Positions 1 through 5,159 of a stretch of DNA of 10,566 nt are shown one piece after another. The notes beneath the pieces were generated by a model, which was not told the DNA's origin, searched no databases, and saw nothing but the letters and a program-made list of their open reading frames with translations. Made by a program: the position numbers and the translations under genes. The stretch comes from an uncultured Pseudomonadota bacterium (lineage in GTDB: Bacteria > Pseudomonadota > Gammaproteobacteria > Burkholderiales > Casimicrobiaceae), in the NCBI GenBank assembly GCA_937958295.1, contig CALFEY010000320.1:1-10566 (forward strand). The letters are read 5' to 3'. Position 1 is the first letter of the stretch. Every line of letters begins with the position of its first letter.

Positions 1-108
1 CGCCTCGTCGCCGAGCTCCGCGGACGACGCACCGACCTGCCCGCGGGGGCGGTGGTATCGGTCCACGTGCCGGCCACCGCGGTGCATCGGCTCGCCGATC
101 CGTCGTGA
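1..108 (+). CDS. ABC transporter ATP-binding protein, C-terminal end only
   Basis: Only the last 35 codons are in the window, in frame 1, ending at TGA 106-108; the start lies to the left. The tail ends in a beta-rich stretch (VVSVHVPATAVHRL) that fits the C-terminal TOBE-like accessory domain of importer ATPases of the FbpC/PhnT type. No Walker or signature motif is visible, so the assignment rests mainly on context: the stop codon overlaps the GTG start of the permease gene by 4 bp (GTGA), typical of translationally coupled ABC-importer operons. The protein would sit on the cytoplasmic face and energise the permease encoded next. The family is inferred and the substrate cannot be read from this fragment. 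Confidence 0.6.
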   Translation, partial: RLVAELRGRRTDLPAGAVVSVHVPATAVHRLADPS

Positions 109-1787
109 GCGCACTCGGCACGACGGGCGCCGCGGCGCCCGTCGCCCGCGACGCCGACCGCCTCGTCGTGGCGGTGGCCTTCGTGACCGTCACACTGCTG
201 CTCGGCGCGTTCGTGTTGGTGCCGCTCGGGGCGATCCTCGCGCAGAGCCTCCACACGCCCGAAGGCCTGGGCTTCGGCAACTACACGCGCTACTTCGGCA
301 GCCCCAAGTTCGGCCGCATCCTCGGCAACACCTTGACTGTGGCCGCCACGACCACGGCGATCACGGTGGTGCTGGCTTATGGCTTCGCGTTCGCGATGCG
401 GCGCACGTGCATGCGCGGCAAGGCGGTGTTCGGCGCGGTCATGCTGCTGCCGCTGCTCGCGCCGTCGCTCGTGCAGGCGCTGGGCCTCCTCTTCCTGTTC
501 GGACGCAACGGCATCGTCAACCGCACGCTCGATCTCGGCCTCGATCCCTACGGCTTCTGGGGCATCGTGATCGCCGACGTCTTCTACAGCCTGCCGCATG
601 CGTACCTCATCCTGAGCGCCGCGCTGGCGGCAGCAGACGCCCGCCTATACGAGGCGGCGCGCACCCTCGGGGCGAGCCGCGCGCGCATGTTCCGCACGAT
701 CACGCTACCGTCCACCCGCTACGGTCTGTTGTCGGCCTCCTTCGTGGTGTTCACCATCGTAATCACCGACTTCGGCAATCCCATGGTGATCGGCGGCGAC
801 TACGGCGTGCTCGCCACCGAGATCTACAACCAAGTGTCGGGCCAGGCCAACCTTGCCATGGGCGCCGTGATCGGCGTGGTCTTGCTCGCGCCCGCCGCGG
901 TGGCGGTGATCGCCGAGCGCTGGATCGTCGGTGCCTCGCAGGCCACCATCACCGCGCAGGCGCGGCCGCTCGACCTCCATCCCGAGCCCCTGCGCGATCG
1001 GCTCGCACTCGCCTACTGCAGCGCGGTCGGCGGTGCGCTGGTGCTGGTGATTGCCGTGGTGGTGGTAGCGAGCTTCGTCACGCTGTGGCCCTACAACATG
1101 CACATGAGCCTGCGCCACTATCGCTTCGAGGTGCAGCAGGGCATCGCGCCGCTGTGGACGAGCATCGGGATGTCGCTCGCCGCCGCGGCCATCGGCGTGG
1201 TGGTGACGGTGGCCGCGGCCTGCACTGCGCGCCGCGTGCCGCCCACGCTCGCGCGCGGCCTCTACTTTCTCTCCATCCTGCCCGCAGCGATTCCCGGCAT
1301 GGTGCTGGGCTTGGGCTACGTGCTCATCTTCAATGCGCCGGGCAATCCCCTGGAGGTGCTCTACGGCACCGTCACCATCCTTGCGCTATGCACGGTGTAT
1401 CACTACCACGCGCAGGGCTACCTCGTGGCCGCCACAGGGTTGGGTCAGGTGAGCAAGGTGTTCGACGAGGCCGCCACGTCCCTCGGGGCGGGCGTGCTGC
1501 GCACGTTGCGCACGGTGACATTGCCGATGGTCGCGCCGGCCATCGCGAGCATCGGCGTGTTCTTCTTCATGCGCAGCATGGTCACGCTGTCGGCGCTCGT
1601 GTTCATCGTCACGCCCGCTACCCAGGTGGCCGCGGTGTCCGTGTTGCTCCTCGACGACTCGGGCAACCAGAACCAGGCCGCGGCCTACTCGGTATGCATC
1701 ATGGCCGTGGTGCTCGCGGCGCTCGCGACCTATCACCTTCTGCTCCGCGTCGCGCGGCGCGTGCAGCGGCGCGCCGCGGTCGCCTGA
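105..1787 (+). CDS. ABC importer permease with two fused MetI-type domains, probably 2-aminoethylphosphonate (or Fe3+) uptake
   Basis: The 560-residue inner-membrane permease carries two tandem binding-protein-dependent transport domains, so one chain supplies the whole channel. Each half has the EAA loop that contacts the ATPase: EAARTLGAS with TITLP near residues 183-202, and EAATSLGAG with TVTLP near 455-474. Many hydrophobic segments (about 20-45, 75-97, 107-132, 150-175, 205-225, 250-270, 305-327, 352-375, 385-410, 420-445, 478-505, 527-547) suggest about 12 membrane spans. Fused two-domain permeases of this size are typical of FbpB/SfuB iron transporters and of the PhnU2-like putative 2-aminoethylphosphonate permeases. 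The stretch around residues 222-252 (DFGNPMVIGG, VLATEIYNQV) and the WPYN...LRHY segment near 328-339 remind me most of the phosphonate group, a judgement from memory. The GTG start is set by its 4-bp overlap with the upstream ATPase stop. No phosphonate-degradation gene is in the window, so the substrate stays uncertain. Confidence 0.85.
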   Translation: MSALGTTGAAAPVARDADRLVVAVAFVTVTLLLGAFVLVPLGAILAQSLHTPEGLGFGNYTRYFGSPKFGRILGNTLTVAATTTAITVVLAYGFAFAMRRTCMRGKAVFGAVMLLPLLAPSLVQALGLLFLFGRNGIVNRTLDLGLDPYGFWGIVIADVFYSLPHAYLILSAALAAADARLYEAARTLGASRARMFRTITLPSTRYGLLSASFVVFTIVITDFGNPMVIGGDYGVLATEIYNQVSGQANLAMGAVIGVVLLAPAAVAVIAERWIVGASQATITAQARPLDLHPEPLRDRLALAYCSAVGGALVLVIAVVVVASFVTLWPYNMHMSLRHYRFEVQQGIAPLWTSIGMSLAAAAIGVVVTVAAACTARRVPPTLARGLYFLSILPAAIPGMVLGLGYVLIFNAPGNPLEVLYGTVTILALCTVYHYHAQGYLVAATGLGQVSKVFDEAATSLGAGVLRTLRTVTLPMVAPAIASIGVFFFMRSMVTLSALVFIVTPATQVAAVSVLLLDDSGNQNQAAAYSVCIMAVVLAALATYHLLLRVARRVQRRAAVA

Positions 1788-1805
1788 CGCCCGGGACTCG
1801 TTGCG

Positions 1806-1982
1806 CTAGGCGCGCACGTGATCGTCGGCGCGTCGGCGCACCTGCAGCGGCTCCTCGTCGTCGTCTTCCTCGTCGTCGTCCGCGTCTTCCCAGTCGCCGT
1901 CGTCAGGCTCGCCGATGGGGATCTCGTCGTCGTCGGGACCGCGCCCCCAGGTGGGGGCGCGCGCAGCGCATGCAGCACTCAC
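1806..1982 (-). CDS. Unrecognised very acidic small protein (58 aa)
   Basis: This GTG-started frame overlaps the kbp stop codon by 4 bp (GTGA on the minus strand) and ends at TAG 1806-1808. It encodes 58 residues. The middle (about 16-45) is dominated by Asp and Glu with runs such as DADDDEEDDDEE. The C-terminal end turns basic (QVRRRADDHVRA). There is no signal peptide or membrane segment. I recognise no family. Evidence for coding is the stop/start overlap typical of coupled genes, and G or C at the third position in nearly all codons after about the seventh, as in neighbouring genes. The first codons (AGT GCT GCA) are less typical, and a hairpin (1940-1961) lies inside the 5' part. A GAC/GAG-rich tract is low complexity, so chance openness cannot be excluded. 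It could be a short acidic cation-binding or nucleic-acid-mimicking peptide, but that is speculation. The opposite strand of the tract would read as Val/Leu-rich and overlaps kbp, so it is less likely. Confidence 0.5.
   Translation of the reverse strand: MSAACAARAPTWGRGPDDDEIPIGEPDDGDWEDADDDEEDDDEEPLQVRRRADDHVRA
1940..1961. repeat. Perfect 10-bp inverted repeat, 2-nt spacer, just downstream of kbp
   Basis: Bases 1940-1949 are the exact reverse complement of 1952-1961, around a GG centre (arm CGCGCCCCCA). It starts 17 bp past the kbp stop in the direction of transcription, so it could form a strong hairpin at the 3' end of the kbp message. No T run follows on either strand, so it is not a standard intrinsic terminator. 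It also lies inside the proposed acidic ORF. Confidence 0.6.
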
Positions 1983-2485
1983 GGCAGCGGCGGAATGCGC
2001 AGCACCTGACCCGGGTAGATCTTGTCCGGGTGCGTGAGCATGGGCTTGTTGGCGTCGAAGATCACCATGTACTTGTTAGGATCGCCGTAGTGCGCCTTGG
2101 AGATCTTGGACAGGTTGTCGCCCGACACCACGGTGTAGAACTTGGCCTCCGGCGCGCTCTTGTCCACCGACATCATGTTGTTCACCGCCACCACGCCCGC
2201 GACGTTGCCCGCGCACAGGGCGGCCTTTTCCTTCGTCGCCTGGTCTGCGGCGACACCGAACACCGATGCCGTGGCAGCGGCGCCGTCGAAGGTCACGGTG
2301 AGGCCCGTCACGGACAGGTTCTGCGTCTTGATGTACTCCAAAATGGCGTCGGCAGCCGCATCGTTGGCCGCCTTGACCTTCGCTTCGTTGGAGGGATCGG
2401 CCTTGACCTCGGTCATCGCCGCCTGCGCCTGGCCGCGGCCGAAGAGCTTCTCGCCGGCTTCCTTCACGAAACTGAGTAGAGACAT
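1979..2485 (-). CDS. kbp: Kbp/YgaU-type potassium-binding protein (BON + LysM)
   Basis: The 168-residue protein aligns by eye along its length with E. coli YgaU/Kbp (149 aa), a cytoplasmic K+-binding stress protein. The N terminus MSLLSFVKEAGEKLFG matches the family opening. A BON-like domain covers about 45-108 (LSVTGLTVTFDG, VAGVVAVNNM), and a LysM domain about 117-166 (FYTVVSGDNLSKISKAHYGD, then DANKPML and IYPGQVLRI). There is no signal peptide, as in E. coli Kbp, so despite the LysM fold a cytoplasmic role is more likely than peptidoglycan binding. The frame is open 13 codons further upstream, but the ATG at 2485 has an AAGGAG site 7 bases before it and gives the family N terminus. Compared with E. 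coli it has an Ala/Lys-rich insertion around residues 17-45. A hairpin lies on each side of the gene, and a small acidic ORF overlaps its stop. The family is clear; K+ binding is inferred from the homologue. Confidence 0.9.
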   Translation of the reverse strand: MSLLSFVKEAGEKLFGRGQAQAAMTEVKADPSNEAKVKAANDAAADAILEYIKTQNLSVTGLTVTFDGAAATASVFGVAADQATKEKAALCAGNVAGVVAVNNMMSVDKSAPEAKFYTVVSGDNLSKISKAHYGDPNKYMVIFDANKPMLTHPDKIYPGQVLRIPPLP

Positions 2486-2492
2486 GGGGTGA

Positions 2493-2498
2493 CTCCTT
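2493..2498 (-). promoter_or_regulatory. Strong Shine-Dalgarno site of kbp
   Basis: AAGGAG on the minus strand, separated by 7 bases from the ATG at 2485. It decides the start against the longer in-frame reading that would begin at 2524. Confidence 0.85.
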
Positions 2499-2511
2499 GT
2501 TGGAATGGTCG

Positions 2512-2533
2512 CCGGCGCCCGCACGGGCGCCGG
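2512..2533. repeat. Perfect 10-bp inverted repeat, 2-nt spacer, in the kbp/lipoprotein divergent gap
   Basis: Bases 2512-2521 are the exact reverse complement of 2524-2533 (arm CCGGCGCCCG, centre CA). It lies 26 bp upstream of the kbp start and just 5' of its ribosome site, within the 123-bp gap between two divergent genes. It could be a 5'-UTR hairpin on the kbp message or an operator for a dimeric regulator. The sequence does not decide which. Confidence 0.6.
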
Positions 2534-2608
2534 GTCGAAAGAGGTTACACCAGCGGCCGCTCCCGCAACGCTAACGCCCGCGCGTGCTTTTGGAGTAGGC
2601 TACGAGCC

Positions 2609-2749
2609 GTGAACACCTTCACCAAATCACTCGCCCGCGCCACGCTGGTGCTAGGCCTCGTAGCGCTCATGGGCGGCTGCTTGCCCATCGGCGCCCGCGT
2701 GTCCAACATGTACACGCAGGCTCCCACCGCCGCACCCGCCGCACGATAG
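2609..2749 (+). CDS. Putative small lipoprotein (46 aa)
   Basis: A GTG start at 2609 opens a 46-residue frame ending at TAG 2747-2749. The N terminus has a basic n-region (K6, R10), a hydrophobic stretch (ATLVLGLVAL) and a lipobox, MGG-C, placing the lipidated cysteine at residue 24. The mature peptide would be only 23 residues (CLPIGARVSNMYT, then an Ala/Pro/Thr-rich tail). After signal peptidase II processing it would be anchored to a membrane of the envelope. The frame is open upstream to 2489, but only the GTG start gives a proper signal. A GGAG at 2592-2595 is 13 bases upstream, rather far, so initiation may be weak. The size recalls entericidin-type mini-lipoproteins, but I cannot assign a family. 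It stands alone on the plus strand, divergent from kbp and convergent with the DUF5648-like gene. Confidence 0.55.
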   Translation: MNTFTKSLARATLVLGLVALMGGCLPIGARVSNMYTQAPTAAPAAR

Positions 2750-2757
2750 CGCAGCGA

Positions 2758-2798
2758 GTCGGTCGGCGTGGCGAGCCCCTGGCAACCGCCGGACCGAC
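2758..2798. terminator. Possible convergent hairpin between the lipoprotein and DUF5648-like genes
   Basis: In the 53-bp gap between convergent genes, GTCGGTC (2758-2764) pairs with GACCGAC (2792-2798). The stem extends by GGCG (2765-2768) with CGCC (2787-2790), leaving one bulged G and an 18-nt loop. It could stop transcription from both sides, but there is no T run on either strand, so this is a weak call. Confidence 0.3.
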
Positions 2799-2802
2799 GC
2801 AT

Positions 2803-4008
2803 CTACTGGGGCGAGCACATCCCCACGCCGATGCCGGTGCCTTCGGGCACCCAGCCGTCGGCGATCATCTGGTTGCGCACCGCTTCGCTCGTGGTGAAGC
2901 GATGGTTCGGCGCCCCGCCCTGGCCATTGTTGTAAAGCCGGTACACGGGCAGGTTGGCATCCGGACACGTGCCCGCGCCGTCGGGCAGGTAGGTGTAAAA
3001 GACGTCGCCTTCGAAGACCCACGAGGCGTTCTCGAGCACCGGCTCGCAGCCGAGGCCGCGCGGTGCGTAGAAGTGCGAGCTCTTGTCACCGAACGCCGTG
3101 GAGAAGAAGCGGCACACCGCCACGCGGCCGTCCGCCGCCGCCGGATACACGCTGAACGACTCCCCGGTGCGCTGCCATCCCTTGAACACGCCCGAGTCGA
3201 GCTTGGCGATCTCGTCGGCGCTTGCGGTGATGAAGTAGTGCGCGAGGCCCGGGTTGTAGTACTCGACGGCACGCGCCGTGGATGGCGGCGGCGGCGCGCG
3301 CTCGGGGATGAAGCGTCCACCCCCTGAGGCGAGCGTGAAGCCCGGCACTTGCGCGCCGGCGGCGTTCAGCACCGTGAAGGCGACGACCTTGCCGGAGTCC
3401 ACCCGCACCAGCGCCGTGCCGCTGTTGGCCGGCATGCTGTTGGTGGTGAGGAGCGTGAGCGTGGGCTCGATCGTGATGGCGCGGGCGGGATCGAGCGTGG
3501 CCGGAAGCGGCACCACGACGTCGAACTCCACCTGCTCGGGACCGGGCTGGTTCACCACCTGGCGCGAGTTGCTGCCGATCGCGGCCCATTGCGGCGTGGA
3601 GGCATCCACCTGCAGCGTGAGGTCGATCGTGGCCGTGCCGGCGATCTCGGCCGCCAGGCCGGCGTAGACAATGAGCTTGCCGCCCGCGAACGCCGCGCCA
3701 GCCGGCGGCACCAGTTGCCAGGTGGGATTGGCCACCACCGTGGCCCGGCCCGTGGCCGGAAAATTGCCCAGGAGCTGGACAGCGCTGCGCACCTCGCCGG
3801 TGGTGAGCACGTAGGCGGACACGATCGCGCCCACGCCGTTCACCGTCTTCGATTCCGACACGCCAAACGACGAGCCCGACTTGCTGATCGAGACGTTGGG
3901 CTGGCCGTTCACGGTGGTTTCGATCTGCGCCTGCCCTGCGTAAGCGGCCGACGGCAGCGCCAGGGTGACAATCGCTGCGAGTGCCGCCAGGGGTTTTGTG
4001 GTCATCAT
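2803..4008 (-). CDS. Secreted protein with C-terminal DUF5648-like repeats
   Basis: The 401-residue protein has a Sec signal peptide (MMTTKPLAAL through SAAYA, likely cut after residue 24), so it is exported. Residues about 25-235 are a beta-rich region poor in charge and aromatics (WQLVPPAGAAF, VVVPLPATLDP) that I cannot place. After a proline run (239-242), residues about 246-401 hold three related units centred on HYF (257-259), HFY (312-314) and HRF (369-371), each followed by a Trp/Gly segment (GWQRTGESF, ASWVFEGDVFY, GWVPEGTG). This matches DUF5648-type repeats of secreted proteobacterial proteins. Four cysteines (299, 321, 348, 398), all in this region, could form disulfides in the periplasm or outside. 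Function is unknown; a surface or binding role is only a guess. The ATG at 4008 overlaps the serC stop (ATGA) and has GGAG a few bases upstream inside serC, so it is probably co-translated with serC. A second ATG follows directly. Confidence 0.75.
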   Translation of the reverse strand: MMTTKPLAALAAIVTLALPSAAYAGQAQIETTVNGQPNVSISKSGSSFGVSESKTVNGVGAIVSAYVLTTGEVRSAVQLLGNFPATGRATVVANPTWQLVPPAGAAFAGGKLIVYAGLAAEIAGTATIDLTLQVDASTPQWAAIGSNSRQVVNQPGPEQVEFDVVVPLPATLDPARAITIEPTLTLLTTNSMPANSGTALVRVDSGKVVAFTVLNAAGAQVPGFTLASGGGRFIPERAPPPPSTARAVEYYNPGLAHYFITASADEIAKLDSGVFKGWQRTGESFSVYPAAADGRVAVCRFFSTAFGDKSSHFYAPRGLGCEPVLENASWVFEGDVFYTYLPDGAGTCPDANLPVYRLYNNGQGGAPNHRFTTSEAVRNQMIADGWVPEGTGIGVGMCSPQ

Positions 4009-5087
4009 CCATTTCTCCGTTCGAATTCACGCATCCAGTTCACGAGGGCCTGCACGCCCTCGATGGGCATTGCATTGTAGATCGACGCCCGCATGCCCCC
4101 GACCAGCCGATGGCCCTTGAGCTGCACCATGCCGCGCTCGCGGGCGCCCTCCAGGAACGGCGCATCGAGCGCCTTGTCGGGCAAGTGGAAGGGGACGTTC
4201 ATGCGGGAGCGATCCTGCCGCCGCACGGGGGTGGTGTAGAAGCCTGAGCTGTCGAGGTAGTCGTAGAGCAGCGCGGCCTTGGCGATGTTGCGCTTCTCGA
4301 TGGCAGCCACACCGCCTTGCGCGGCGATCCACTCGAATACCAGGCCGGCGATATAGATCGCGTAGGTGGGCGGGGTATTCACCATGGAATCGGCCGCAGC
4401 CTGCTCCTTCCAGTGGAAGGCCGAAGGCGTGATGGGCAGCGCGCGGTCAAGCAGGTCGCGGCGCACGATCACGAGCGTGAGGCCGGCGGGACCGATGTTC
4501 TTCTGCGCGCCGCCGTAGATCACGCCGTAGCGTGCCACGTCCACGGGACGCGAGAGGATATGCGACGACATGTCGGCCACGAGCGGGACCTCGCCGACGT
4601 CGGGCGTCCAGTGATATTCCACGCCGCCGATGGTCTCGTTGGTGCACACGTGCACGAAGGCCGCGCCCGGGGTGAGCTGCCACGTCGCGCGTTCCGGGAT
4701 CGAGGCAAAGCCGTCCGCCTCCGACGAAGCAGCCACGTGCACGCGGCCGTACTTGGCCGCTTCGCCGATCGAGCGCCTCGACCAAGCGCCCGTGATCACG
4801 TAATCGGCCACGGGCCCGCCGCCGAAGAGGTTCATGGGCACGATCGCGTTCTCGCCGATGGCCCCGCCCTGCAGGAACAGCACCGCGTAGTCGGCGGGGA
4901 TGTCCAGCAGGGTGCGCAGGTCGGCTTCCGCCTTGTCGGCAATGGAGATGAACTCCTTGCCGCGATGGCTCATCTCCATCACGCCCATGCCGGTGCCGTG
5001 CCAGTCGAGCATCTCGCCAGCGGCCTGGCGCAGCACCGATTCGGGCAACGCGGCGGGACCGGCACTGAAGTTGAAGACTCGGCTCAC
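4005..5087 (-). CDS. serC: Phosphoserine aminotransferase
   Basis: SerC (EC 2.6.1.52) is a cytoplasmic PLP enzyme that converts 3-phosphohydroxypyruvate and glutamate to phosphoserine and 2-oxoglutarate in serine synthesis; it also serves the 4-phosphohydroxythreonine step of the DXP-dependent PLP pathway. The 360-residue length is normal for the family, and the sequence aligns with E. coli SerC throughout: FNFSAGPA at the N terminus, H41-R42 (SHRGKEF), W102, D172, the PLP lysine K196 in YGGAQKNIGPAG, NTPPT at 238-242, and GGMRASIYNAMP with R333. The loop at 73-80 is QGGAIGEN where E. coli has HGGGRGQF, so the Arg at position 77 is Ile. The GTG start is preceded by AGGAAG (5092-5097). The gene follows the MFS gene after 72 bp. 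At its end it overlaps the next gene by 4 bp. No pheA, hisC or aroA lies nearby. Confidence 0.96.
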   Translation of the reverse strand: MSRVFNFSAGPAALPESVLRQAAGEMLDWHGTGMGVMEMSHRGKEFISIADKAEADLRTLLDIPADYAVLFLQGGAIGENAIVPMNLFGGGPVADYVITGAWSRRSIGEAAKYGRVHVAASSEADGFASIPERATWQLTPGAAFVHVCTNETIGGVEYHWTPDVGEVPLVADMSSHILSRPVDVARYGVIYGGAQKNIGPAGLTLVIVRRDLLDRALPITPSAFHWKEQAAADSMVNTPPTYAIYIAGLVFEWIAAQGGVAAIEKRNIAKAALLYDYLDSSGFYTTPVRRQDRSRMNVPFHLPDKALDAPFLEGARERGMVQLKGHRLVGGMRASIYNAMPIEGVQALVNWMREFERRNG

Positions 5088-5159
5088 GGCACTTCCTGTG
5101 GCGCGCTACGGGCGCGGGAGCGGCATTATCCCGCGTGCGAGTTCGCGCCGCCGCGCCGC

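Noticed and set aside
1788..1805. Possible terminator between the convergent permease and acidic ORF
   Set aside because: Only 18 bp are available, with no stem or T run.
1818..2009. A plus-strand Val/Leu-rich 63-codon frame opposite the acidic ORF
   Set aside because: It is the complement of the GAC/GAG tract, runs into kbp on the other strand, and lacks a ribosome site. The minus-strand reading has the stop/start overlap instead.
407..2479. A 690-codon plus-strand frame over the permease and kbp
   Set aside because: It overlaps two well-supported genes, one on each strand, and its translation is Arg/Ala/His-rich without motifs.
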